Notes under the pieces: generated by a model
Seen by the model: only the letters and a program-made list of their open reading frames with translations
The model's database searches: none
Told to the model about the DNA's origin: nothing
Source: Mycoplasma haemofelis str. Langford 1
GTDB lineage: Bacteria; Bacillota_I; Bacilli_A; Mycoplasmatales; Mycoplasmoidaceae
Direction of reading: 5' to 3'
Assembly: GCF_000200735.1 (NCBI RefSeq)
Contig: NC_014970.1
Location: 1 to 64,000 of the forward strand
Length of the DNA: 64,000 nt
Made by a program: the position numbers and the translations under genes
Shown: in pieces, positions 1 through 9,804 of the stretch
Position numbering within the stretch: position 1 is the stretch's first letter
How the letters are laid out: each line of letters opens with the position of its first letter

Positions 1-1263
1 ATGGAGAACAAGGATATATGATCTTATATATTAAAAGAATTAAAAAGGAGTAACTCATTATTCAACATCACTCCTTCTCTATCTTCCGGAAGAATTGAAA
101 TACTGGAAAATGAGATAGTTATTTTCTTGGATGAAGTCAACATAAATTTACTTAAGAGCGAATACTTCTCAGATCTAAAACAAGCAATACTATCTGTAAC
201 TAAAAAGAATCTACTCGTAAATTTCGAAATTGAAAGTGATGAATACTTCCTTTCTAAGAAACACGAGCACTTCTTAAATTTAAACAAGAACGAGAATTTC
301 TTTGTTTGCGAATACAACTCTTCAACGATAAATAAACTTGAAGAATTCCTTAGAAGTGATTCAGATGTCTTCTATCTATGAGGAAATAAGGGAACCGGAA
401 AGAGTCATCTAATAGCTTTCTTCATTAATCAATTCAAAAGTGAGTTCAATATCCTCTACTTAGATGTATTTGACTTTGTAAACAAGTATTACGAATTTGA
501 GAGAACCAACAAATCCTCTGACCTGTTCATAAACAACCTTCTTTCTTTCGACTTAGTAATATTTGATAACTTTCAGTTTGTAAAGAACAAGTCCAAGATA
601 AATAGTCTGCTTCTAAAGATAGTAGATGATTTCTCTAAGGAAGACAAGAAACTTATATTTGTCTCCAGTTTCAAAAGGAATATATTCGATGGTATCGATT
701 ACAAACTTATTTCCAAATTTGATGAAATACAACACTTGAAGGAACCTGAAATCAAAGACGTAAAGTTAATAATTAGTAAGTTTGTCAATAACTACAATAG
801 CAATATCAGATTCACTTCAGAGACTATAGACTACCTCTCTGAAGTACTAGGTAATAACATCCAAATTGTCGTTGATAAACTTAAAAAGATACTTCAATTT
901 ATAGGAAGAGTAGATTCCCCTAAAATACTTAATTTTAAGGAGTTAAAGGAAAATATAGAGAATCTTAACTTATTAGAAAAGAAGAAGTCTATTGAATACT
1001 TCTCTAATGACTACCATATAAATTTCATCTGTAAAAAGTTAAACTTTAAGACGGAAGAAATACTTGAGAACACTAGAAAGAAGGAGACTGTCTCTAAAAG
1101 AGACATAGTCATATATCTACTCAAAACCAAATTCAACCTTACTCATCAAGAAATAGGAAAGATCTTCAATAAGAAGCACTCAACTATCTCTCACTCATTG
1201 AAAAAGATGAATAATAAACTATTGGAAAGAAACTTTAAAAAATACCTAGAGAGTCTAAACTAA
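1..1263 (+). CDS. dnaA: Chromosomal replication initiator protein DnaA
   Basis: This AAA+ ATPase opens the replication origin. The frame is continuous for 420 residues when the TGA codons (W7, W127) are read as Trp. The Walker A loop GNKGTGKSH lies at residues 128-136, followed by a Walker B-like VIFDNFQF. The C-terminal DNA-binding domain IV ends in GKIFNKKHSTISHSL. In most bacteria the DnaA-box signature there reads GGRDH-S/T-T; here the Gly-Arg-Asp part is replaced by N-K-K while His-Ser-Thr is kept. The gene starts at base 1, the usual way to number a chromosome. Identity is secure; the effect of the altered signature on box recognition is inference. Confidence 0.95.
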
Positions 1264-1291
1264 TAAATAAATTTAATAATTAATTAAATTA

Positions 1292-2422
1292 ATGCATTTT
1301 ATAATTAATAATAAATACATTAAAAAAATAAAAAATTTTCTATCTGTCCAATACGAATCTCTTAACTTAAAAATAGATAACGTTCACATTAAGTGTTCAA
1401 ATAATGAAGTAATTCTCATTATTTGTAATGAGAATTACTTTTTCAAACTAGAAATAAAGAAAGACGAAGATCTAAAAATAAAGAAAACCGGTTCTTTCTC
1501 ACTGAACATAAAGCTATTCAATTCTTTGCTTGAGAAATTAAAGCCTAGCAACAATCTTGAGATTTTTAAATCTGAAGATAACAACATTCAATTCTTCTCG
1601 GGAGACTTCGAATGTAATTTGATTTTTCTAGAAGAGAAAGTAAATAATCCTGAGAAGATAAATCTAGAAGAGAAGGATAAGATAAGCATCAGTTATTCAA
1701 TACTGAAGCTTACATATTCAAAGCTGAAGAATTTCTGTAAGAACCAAGACAGTTCCCAAAATACTTTACTTAAGTGCATACATCTAAGAAAGTTAAATAA
1801 CAGTGAGATATTAGAAGTTTGGAGTTCAGATAATTACAGAACAGTATTCGGACAATTTAAATTCAAGTGCGATAGAGAGTTTGAAATCAATATCAGTCCT
1901 TCAATAATAAACACCCTTCTATTTCTCTTTCTTGAATACTCAGAGGAAGACTTAGAGATATGAATAAACGATGACGACTTCTTCTGCAAGAAGGATGATT
2001 TAATTATGAAAGTAAAAATAGAGAGGGGTAACTTTCCAGAGTTGAGTCACTGATTTAATACGAATAACAATAAGGAATTTCTAGTATCAAAATCTGATCT
2101 TCTATCAGCTATAGAAAGGAATCTTCTTCTCTCTAATAAGGTAATTCAAACTACCTTTTATAGACTTGAAAATGAGAAATTATGAATTGAATACAAGGAC
2201 TCTGAAAAGGGATTCTGTAAGGAGTTTATAAAGATCAAGAAGTTTACAGATGGGGATATAGATTTCTCACTTAATAACAATCTCTTAAAGCCTTTGATTA
2301 AGAATATAGATTCTGAAAATATCATCTTCAGCATATCGGATTCATTCAAGCCCATAGTTCTTCTATCTTCCAATGAAAGCGAGATTTTCAAGCAGTTCAT
2401 ATTACCTATAAGAAATGTTTAA
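1292..2422 (+). CDS. dnaN: DNA polymerase III beta subunit (sliding clamp)
   Basis: The product is 376 residues, the usual clamp length, and would tether the replicative polymerase to DNA. It lies 28 bases after dnaA in the classical dnaA-dnaN order. The sequence is strongly diverged, so the call rests mainly on position, length and weak clamp-like patterns such as the C-terminal LPIRNV. Several TGA codons inside the gene (for example at 1961 and 2051) must be read as Trp. The last 8 bases overlap the start of hrcA, which suggests translational coupling. Confidence 0.9.
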
Positions 2423-3485
2423 TGATCCGTACTTAAAGCTGAATGAGAGACAGAGATATATCCTGAAGATAATTATGGAGAAGTACATAATAGAGAACTC
2501 CTCCATAAGTTCCCTTATGTTAGCTAGGACAGAGGATCTAAAGAGATGATCTTCAGCCACAATTAGAAATGAGATGGCTGTTTTGGAAGAGAAGGGTTAT
2601 CTAAGGAAGGAGAATTGTTCTTCTGGAAAGATACCTACGAAACTTGGGTACAGATTCTACATAGAGTCATTGATGGATGAGGTTGTAATAAATGAGAATT
2701 GGAAGTTAGATATAAAGTCAAAGTTAATTGAAATATTCAGTGATAGACATTCTTCAGTTGATCAAGTCCTTGATAGTTGTACTAAGTTAATATCTGAGTT
2801 CTTAAATCTACCTATAGTACTTGTTAAGTTTCAGAACTCAAATGGAGACTTTCTTAGGAAGATAGATATCGTAAATATAGATAGAGATAAATATATGATC
2901 TATCTGATTACAGCAAGAGGGGAAATAATAAATGACACAATAATAATAGATGATTCCGATGAACAGAAAAAGAGTGATTTAATGGCTGCTATACGTCTTT
3001 TGAATGAAGAGCTTTCTAATTGTCAAATAAATGAGATTAGTAATAAACTGGACTTAATACTTCCAAGTTTAAAGAAAAGAGTTCATCAGTTTGAGTTTGT
3101 TTACGAAAGCATCATTTCTCAAATGATCATCAATAACTTTCTCAATAAGAACTCCTTAGTTTCAAAGGTTTATAATATTAAATCAATAGTATTTCAGCCT
3201 GAGATACAGAAGAAGCAAGTAAGTCTGAATGATATTTTTAATTTGCTAGAGAACTATTCTGCCTTTTCCCCTTTTAATTACAATTTCCTTAAAACAGGTA
3301 GTACCTTAATTAATTTGGAAAACGAAATAGAAGGAGTTTCCGTTGTGAGTACAAATCTAAATGTGGATTTAACTACTCACCAATTGGCTGTTGTTGGACC
3401 CATCAGGATGAATTATCCTCTTATCAAACATCTTTTTGATTTCTTAAGCGAGAAGTTAAGTTCTTTAAATTTTAGGAAGAATTAA
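2415..3485 (+). CDS. hrcA: Heat-inducible transcription repressor HrcA
   Basis: HrcA represses chaperone genes by binding CIRCE inverted repeats. The 356-residue product has the family N-terminal winged helix (LNERQRYILKIIMEKYI, then ATIRNEMAVLEEKGYL) followed by SSGKIPTKLGYRFYIE, matching the family SSGRIPT...GYRFYV signature. The ATG at 2415 overlaps dnaN by 8 bases; the TGA at 2547 is Trp. No full CIRCE element was seen in this window, neither before hrcA nor before dnaJ-grpE, so its targets probably lie elsewhere (dnaK, clpB or lon would be typical). Confidence 0.93.
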
Positions 3486-3487
3486 TT

Positions 3488-4672
3488 ATGAATTCTGAGG
3501 ATAAAGGAAGGGTACTAAAGTACCAAGAGCTTAAGAAGACTTTTCAAGAATTAGAGAAGGAGGAGAAGCAACTTAAGGATTATCTATCTATAAATGTCTT
3601 TAATTACGCACAGAACAAGGACAATTTGGAGGATGTTTTTGCAATTAACAATAGCTCTTTAGATTTTTATGAGCAAACTAAAGGTTGTTCTAATTTAAAT
3701 TCCAATATCCCTCTATTAGAAATAAATTACCTTACTAAGTATTATGCAAGCAGAAAGATTCCAAGTCTTCTAAATGTTAATCTTCGTATTTACTTAGGAG
3801 ATTTACACGTAATTGTTGGTTCTAACGGATCAGGTAAGACAACTTTATTTAACTGTTTAAGAGGATTAGAAGATTATGAAGGAGAGGTTTTGTTAGATGG
3901 AAAGGTTTTAGATCTGAAGGGGGGTTTCAGTGATATTGTAAGTTTTGTATCCTATGAATTTGGATGGAATTTATATGAAACAGTAGAGGAAGTAGTCTTT
4001 AAGAGGTTCTCTGATTTAAATTTGACAGAAGTTGAGGCGCATAACTACATAAGGGGAGCCTTGGAGCAGTTTAACTTATCTTATTTAAGAAACTATCCAG
4101 TAATAGATCTATCCCTCCTTGAGAAGAGAAAACTACAAATAATAGTTGCCCTTATTAACGACCCAAACTTGATTGTATTTGATGAGGTCTTCTTGGGGCT
4201 TCAACAACATGAGTGTCTTGATCTCTTAGTTATATTCTCCAAGCTTAAAAGAGAGAATAGGTCTATTCTTGTATTCTCTCATTCCTTTGATGATTTTTCA
4301 AAATTTGCAAACACCATTTCCATCCTTTCAAAAGGAAAGATTTATTATTCAGGATTAGTAGAGAACTTATTCCTTACTCAACAGAATAAGTATTCCATAG
4401 TAACTATGGATAACAAGGTTGCCTTGTCTATCCTTTCCAAGATCAAGTGTAGTTATTCCTATAACGAGTTAGTTGATACTATCTATGTTAAGTTTGATGG
4501 GAAGTTGAATATGCTTTTATTCCAAAAGGAATGTGCCTCTAGGAATGTTGTAATTAAGGAAATAAAACCAATGGAAACAAGCATAAATGATCTTTACCCT
4601 ATATTGGTTAAAGCCGGAAGTAAACAGGCTATTAAGGATATAAATACTCAAACTTACTTTACTCCTAAGTAG
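3488..4672 (+). CDS. Stand-alone ABC transporter ATP-binding protein
   Basis: The first roughly 80 of 394 residues are charged and partly helical. A single nucleotide-binding domain follows, with Walker A GSNGSGKTT near residue 114 and Walker B NLIVFDEVF. The LSGGQ signature is replaced by IDLSLLEKRK and the usual Glu-Pro after Walker B by Glu-Val. The switch His is probably in VFSHS. The C-terminal 120 residues resemble the tail of multidrug or export ABC ATPases. No permease gene is adjacent, so the partner is unknown. The ATG lies 2 bases after hrcA. Confidence 0.8.
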   Translation: MNSEDKGRVLKYQELKKTFQELEKEEKQLKDYLSINVFNYAQNKDNLEDVFAINNSSLDFYEQTKGCSNLNSNIPLLEINYLTKYYASRKIPSLLNVNLRIYLGDLHVIVGSNGSGKTTLFNCLRGLEDYEGEVLLDGKVLDLKGGFSDIVSFVSYEFGWNLYETVEEVVFKRFSDLNLTEVEAHNYIRGALEQFNLSYLRNYPVIDLSLLEKRKLQIIVALINDPNLIVFDEVFLGLQQHECLDLLVIFSKLKRENRSILVFSHSFDDFSKFANTISILSKGKIYYSGLVENLFLTQQNKYSIVTMDNKVALSILSKIKCSYSYNELVDTIYVKFDGKLNMLLFQKECASRNVVIKEIKPMETSINDLYPILVKAGSKQAIKDINTQTYFTPK

Positions 4673-4674
4673 AT

Positions 4675-5145
4675 CTACTTTCTTACCAACTTCTTATTGT
4701 CGTAGTCGTATATAGTAGAGGGAGTTCCTGTTGGAACTACATCTCCCTTTATATATAGGATCCCTTCTCCAAATATACTCTTAGCTTCTTCCAAATCTTT
4801 AACTACAGGTTCTCCAGATAAGTTGGCACTAGAAGACCATAAAGGTCCGGTTTTTTTAAGAATCTTTATAAGAAGATTACTCTCGGGAACCCTATATCCT
4901 TGCCCTTTATATATTATGGTGAATGTTCCGGGTCAACGGGATGTAACTAATTCTTCTAGATCCTTAGGTATTGGGCTTGGAAGTTCTGACGCGGAACTTA
5001 TAAAAAGTATTAACTGCTTCTCTTTTGGTCGTTTTTTAAGTGAGTAAATTAAATCTTTGTCCTTAGAAATAATACCAAAAACGCTATCTGTCGCTATTAT
5101 TGCTGCCTTTCCCGATTTTATCTCCTTTATCCAAGCTTCTATCAA
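4675..5145 (-). CDS. tsaC: Threonylcarbamoyl-AMP synthase, Sua5/YrdC/YwlC family
   Basis: This enzyme makes the threonylcarbamoyl-AMP used for t6A37 modification of tRNAs that read ANN codons. Family marks are SGKAAIIATDSVFGI near the start, the lysine-rich KKRPKEKQL, and PLWSSSANLSG, the SAN-SG signature. TGA at 4933 is Trp. An ATG at 5169 would put the start inside the tRNA-Gly gene, so I prefer the TTG at 5145, which begins three bases after the tRNA CCA end and gives 156 residues, short but complete for the catalytic domain. The 3' ends of this gene and of the ABC gene are two bases apart. Confidence 0.85.
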
Positions 5146-5147
5146 AG

Positions 5148-5221
5148 TGGAGCAAAATACGGGAATCAAACCCGTGTCTTGACCTTGGCAAGGTCATGTT
5201 TTATCATTAAACTAATTTTGC
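5148..5221 (-). tRNA. tRNA-Gly (GCC)
   Basis: The sequence folds into a 74-base cloverleaf with a GCAAAAT/ATTTTGC acceptor stem, the anticodon stem TGACC/GGTCA around loop TTGCCAA, a normal GGTTTGATTCC-type T arm, and an encoded CCA end. The anticodon GCC reads GGY codons. It lies directly upstream of tsaC on the same strand and is probably transcribed with it. Confidence 0.95.
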
Positions 5222-5234
5222 AAAAAGCCTAACA

Positions 5235-5387
5235 ATGAGTAGACTACAAAAAAAGTATAAGTTGATTCTTATGTGTTCCTCTTGTCAATCAAGGAATTAT
5301 ACCTACCAATCTAGCAAGATAATATTAAGTTTTAATAAGTATTGTTTTTTTTGTAAAAGGAACACCATTCATTATGGAAACCGATAA
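5235..5387 (+). CDS. rpmG: 50S ribosomal protein L33
   Basis: This is a 50-residue basic protein with two CxxC pairs (MCSSC and CFFC) and the L33 pattern C..C..RNY...KYC.FC...T.H. The four cysteines suggest the zinc-binding form. The order rpmG-secE-nusG is the conserved bacterial arrangement. The gene overlaps secE by 14 bases. It is easily missed because of its size. Confidence 0.93.
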   Translation: MSRLQKKYKLILMCSSCQSRNYTYQSSKIILSFNKYCFFCKRNTIHYGNR

Positions 5388-5616
5388 GCTGAAGGAGGTT
5401 GTAAATTTTGAAGATTATTCTTGATTCAAAGTTCATTGAAAGAATTTAAAAAGTGAATGCAGGATTTTAATAGCTGGAATAGTAAAGAATTTCAAGAGAG
5501 TTACTTGACACAATAGTAAAGGTCTGGCTGTCGAGTATATACTTGTCGTTTTTATTCTCTTATTCTTGGCAATCTTCGTTTATCTTGTTTACGGTCTAGT
5601 GGCTGTTATTAAATAA
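5374..5616 (+). CDS. secE: Preprotein translocase subunit SecE
   Basis: This is an 80-residue, single-span membrane subunit of the SecYEG channel. It has the family motif F-K-R-V-T-W before the membrane segment, here VKNFKRVTWHNSKG, followed by one hydrophobic helix (about residues 54-78). The three TGA codons are all Trp, including the one inside the RVTW motif. It is flanked by rpmG and nusG, as in most bacteria. Confidence 0.92.
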
Positions 5617-5630
5617 AATATCATAAGCTC

Positions 5631-6515
5631 ATGAGCGACAACGACTTCGTAGAATCCTATTGATATACTCTTCGTTCTTTAGTGAATGAAGATAAGCTAA
5701 CTTCCCTTATTTCCGATTACGTAAGTCATCACAAGCTTGGAGACAGGATCCTTGAGGTTAAGTTTTTTCAAGAATTTAAGGTAGTAGAGGGGGAAGAGAT
5801 ATCTTCTGATTCTGACTTGCTACCAAAAAGGGGTTTTAAATCTAGCCCCACTTCCGTTTGAGTTAAGTTAGCAAATGGAAATTACAAGAGGCTTAAAGTA
5901 GTTGAAAGACGTCCTTTTAAAGGAATGATCTTCATAAAAATGGAACACGATCATGATCTGTTCAGATTGGCTAGGGTTTGAGATCCAAATTCTCAGTTTA
6001 TGGGGTATCCAAATCCCATCCCTATTACCGATGTTCAAATGAAGAAGACAGAGGAGTCTATAGATAAGTCTGTTCCAGATATACAGGAGTATGCAAAAGA
6101 GAAGGGATATACGATAGTAGAGGGAAGTGTTCTTGCAGCTAAGAAGATTTTTGTTGATGCTCCGGAGAAGGAGGAAGAGTTGGAAGATATCTCTGATTTG
6201 CAGGCATCTGCAGATTCCAATGAGAACGAAAGGGTTTTATCTGAGCGTGAAGTATTAGAGGCTAAGAAGGCTGAGATTTATTCCGATCTTAAAATTAAGG
6301 AATATGAAGATACAGTTGCTCCAAGCAAAGGGAAATCTAAGTCTAAGAAGGGAGAGAAGTTCAAGGTGAATGATTTCGTATTTATAAAGAAATTGGGTTT
6401 CAAAGGGGTTATTCAAGAGATAAACTTTGAAGAAGGTACTTTGGTGGTAGGGGTGCAAATGTTTGGTAGAAGACAGCCTGTTGCTTGTAAAATCTCAGAA
6501 GTCAGTGAGATATAG
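5631..6515 (+). CDS. nusG: Transcription termination/antitermination factor NusG
   Basis: NusG binds RNA polymerase and couples it to termination factors or ribosomes. The 294-residue product is longer than the 180 residues of E. coli NusG, which is common in mollicutes. The N-terminal NGN domain (ESYWYTLRS ... RPFKGMIFIKM) and the C-terminal KOW domain (FKVNDFVFIKKLGFKGVIQEI) are separated by an acidic and lysine-rich linker at about residues 130-240. TGA codons at 5661 and 5859 are Trp. It follows secE in the conserved order. Confidence 0.93.
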
Positions 6516-6519
6516 ATAG

Positions 6520-7095
6520 GTGATTAAGAAGTTTTTTGAAGATCTCTTCAAACGATTCTCTAAGGGAGATAGTTCTCCTAAACCTTCTGTTCCTGTCCCT
6601 AATACGACAGTAAAGAAACCTTTAAAGTTGGATATCTTCTCTCCTTGTGATGGTGTAGTTGTTCCTCAGAAGGATATTCCTGATGAAGGTTTTTCCGAGA
6701 CTCATATGGGAGTTGGTTTGGGAATTAAACCTTCAGGATCTAAGGTGGTGTGTCCCATGACTGGGAAGCTTATTGTTCTTTTCCAAACAAAACACGCTTA
6801 CATAATAAAAGATGAGGTTTCTGGGATCTCTGTACTTCTTCACCTAGGTATAAATACGGTTAACATAGCTCCAGAATTGGGTGCTTTCTCCACTATTAGA
6901 AAGGTTGAAGATGAGTTAAAAGCTAAGGATGAGCTTTGTGACATGAACCTTGAGGTTATAGAAAAAGAAGCTACAAGTACCATTTCTGCTCTTTTGGTGC
7001 AACATGATGAAATGGAAGGTAAGAAGGTTGTTTTACATGTAGAAAGTGGAGAAGTCAAGAAGGGAGATTTGTTAATGTCTGTGGTTCCGGCTTAG
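6520..7095 (+). CDS. crr: PTS glucose-type EIIA component
   Basis: This phosphocarrier takes phosphate from HPr and passes it to a sugar-specific EIIB domain. It has 191 residues from a GTG start 5 bases after nusG. Two conserved histidines are visible: H92 (TKHAY) and the phosphoacceptor H108 in VLLHLGINTV, the family HxGIDTV site. The domain begins with DIFSPCDGVVV at about residue 38, after a short basic, proline-rich leader. It may be a free EIIA acting on an EII encoded elsewhere; hprK at 31849 supports a regulated PTS. Confidence 0.9.
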   Translation: MIKKFFEDLFKRFSKGDSSPKPSVPVPNTTVKKPLKLDIFSPCDGVVVPQKDIPDEGFSETHMGVGLGIKPSGSKVVCPMTGKLIVLFQTKHAYIIKDEVSGISVLLHLGINTVNIAPELGAFSTIRKVEDELKAKDELCDMNLEVIEKEATSTISALLVQHDEMEGKKVVLHVESGEVKKGDLLMSVVPA

Positions 7096-7096
7096 A

Positions 7097-8500
7097 TTGT
7101 CTTTAAAGGAGGATAATTTAGTTAAGTGGTACGAATCTGTAATTTCTAATTCAGGAATTGCCTTTCCTGGATTAGTAAAAGGAACCTTATTTATAGGTCA
7201 CAGGGGTTGGAATATTTGGGAGAAGATAAGGGATTTTATAGATGCTAAGTACAAGCAAAAGGGAATTAAGAATGTATCCTTTCCAACTTTTATACCTGTT
7301 GCAGAAATAGAAAGGGAGAAGTCCAGACTTTCTGGATTTAATCCTGAGATTTATTTAGTTTCAAGATCTGGAGACGAAGAAAGGCAGAACTTCTTTTTAA
7401 GGCCAACTTCCGAAATACTGTTTTCCCATTACTTCAGAAATATTCTGGAGAGTTATGAGGACTTACCCCTTTTATTTAATCAGTGATGTAATGTCTTTAG
7501 AGCGGAAAAGAACACTAAGGCCTTTTTAAGGACATGTGAATTTCATTGACAGGAAGCCCATACTCTTCATTTATCCAAAGAGGAGGCTATGGAGTATTTG
7601 AAATTCTTCCATGAGACCTATAAGTCCTTAGTTAAAGATTTATTGAATATCGCTTTTCTGGAGGGGGAGAAGACTGTGAATGAACGTTTTCCCGGTTCCG
7701 AAAAAACTTTGACTTTAGAGGCCATCATGCCTGACGGTCAAGCTCTTCAAATTGCCACTTCCCATTATTTGTCTAAGAACTTCACTGAGACTTTTGATGT
7801 TAAATACACCAGCAGGGAGAATGTGGTTAGCTATCCACATCAACTTTCAGCCGGATGTTCCACAAGGCTTATAGGAGCTCTAATAATGTCTCACGGGGAT
7901 GATAGTGGATTGGTTCTCCCCCTTTCTATGTTTGACGTTCATATTAAGTTTTTAATAATTAATGGTGCCGTAACGGAGGGTTCCGAATTGCACAAGAAAT
8001 TTAGCGATGAGCTAAAGGGTTACAAGGTGGAGTGGGATTTCAGCTCTAGATCTTTTGGTTACAAGATAAAGAATGAGGAAATGATAGGAACCCCTGTTTC
8101 TGTAATTTTAGGTCCGAGCGAGATTAAGTCAAATTGAGCTTTAGTTAAGACCAGACTTTCAGAAAGCAAGGTATCTATTCCCATGGATCAACTGATTTCC
8201 AAGATAAAAGAGACGATAGATCAATATTCTTCGGGTCTTTATTCTGCTTCTCAAAAAAACCTTGAGTCTTCCATAGTGGAATGCTCCTCTTTAGAAGAGG
8301 CATCTCATGAGATTCTTAAAAATAGGAAAATAGCTCTTGTTCCTTGATTTGATGATCTTCAAAATGAGATTGACTTTAAGAATGAGAAATTGGGCTTTGG
8401 ACCTAGATGTATTAAGTCCAGAATAGTAGCCCCAGATACCCTTTGTTTTTATAGTAAAAAACCAGCCACTGCATATGTCTACTTTGGTAGAAGTTACTAA
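7097..8500 (+). CDS. proS: Prolyl-tRNA synthetase, archaeal/eukaryotic type
   Basis: This class II synthetase charges tRNA-Pro. It has 467 residues with RPTSE (motif 2 region), FRAE...FLRTCEFHWQEAHT, GCSTRLIGALIMSHGDDSG (motif 3) and the C-terminal aromatic end FGRSY, all typical of the archaeal/eukaryotic-like ProRS branch. The bacterial INS editing domain is absent. The TTG start at 7097 lies one base after crr. TGA codons at 7484, 7547, 8135 and 8345 are Trp. Confidence 0.92.
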
Positions 8501-8514
8501 TATCTAGGATCCCC

Positions 8515-9804
8515 ATGACTCTTAAATTCAAGACCGATTTTCTTCTGGATTCAACTAAGGATTTAATAGTTGACAAGTATAAGGATCGAATTAAAGAAAT
8601 CTTTTCCTTAGTCTCCTCCAAAAAGGCCTTGGGGTCGGAGATGACCGGCTGGATAGACTGGGTTAATAAGGATCATTCAAAGCTTATAGATGATGTTACT
8701 TCTATAAGATCGGAGTGATTAAATAACGGAGTAGAAACGGTTGTAATAGTTGGTACTGGAGGATCCTATATAGGATGTAGAGCTGCCCTTAATTTCGTTA
8801 ACAACGGTTTTAAGAAGAATAATTTTGAATTTGTTTTTGTACCTTCTTTCTCTGAACGTTATTTGGGAGAGCTTTTAGATAGTCTAAAAAGCAAGAAATT
8901 TGGAATAGTAGTTATTTCCAAATCTGGAACCACTTTGGAAAGCTCTGTGGCTTTCAGGTTCCTTAGAGATTTACTATTTTCTAAGGAGGGAGAGAATTAT
9001 GGGAAGTATATTATTGCGGTTACTGATCGTTCCAAAGGGGTCCTTAGATCTTTAGCTGATAAGAGGGGGATAAGGAGTTTCATTATAGAGGATGACATCG
9101 GGGGTAGATACTCTGCCCTTACTTCCGTTGGATTAGTTCCTATGATCCTTTCCGGAATAGATGTTAAGAGAGTATTGTCTGGAGCTAAGAAGTCATGCGA
9201 GGAGAATTTCGTAGGGGAGATTGGGGATAACAGTGCAGCTCTTTATGCTTGCATAAGGCACTTCTTGTTTGAAGATAAGCAAAAGGTGTATGAATGTATT
9301 GCTTCCTACGATCCCCAACTGGATTTCACTTTAGAAAAGATTAAACAACTATTTGCTGAATCTGAAGGGAAGAAAGGAAAAGGGCTGATGCCTGTATTAC
9401 TTAACTTTACTCCCGATTTACATTCTGTTGGTCAGCTTTTACAGGATGGATATAAAGCTTTCTTCACAACTATAGTCTTGGTTTCTAAACCTAAGTATGA
9501 TCTATGTATTTCTAAGTCCCAATTTGAAAATGATGATGGTCTTGATTGGTTATTAGGGAAGTCTCTTAAAGAAATTAATGGTTGTGCTTGCAATGGAACT
9601 CTGGATGCTCACTCCAATGTCGGGAAGATTAATAATTTGGTGATAGAACTTGAATCTTGAGAGCCTGAAGTCTTTGGTTACTTCTATTTCTGACTATGTT
9701 TAGTGGCTATGTTCTCCTCTTACTTATTTGAAGTAAATCCTTTTGATCAACCGGGAGTTGAAGCCTATAAGAAGAGAATGTTTGACCTACTTGGTAAGAA
9801 TTAA
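8515..9804 (+). CDS. pgi: Glucose-6-phosphate isomerase
   Basis: This enzyme interconverts glucose-6-phosphate and fructose-6-phosphate in glycolysis. The 429-residue product carries the phosphate-binding loop [12 protein letters not shown] and the family [12 protein letters not shown] codons at 8716, 9658 and 9691 are Trp. It lies 14 bases after proS and overlaps cls by one base. Together with fba and gapN in this window it belongs to the glycolytic route. Confidence 0.94.
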
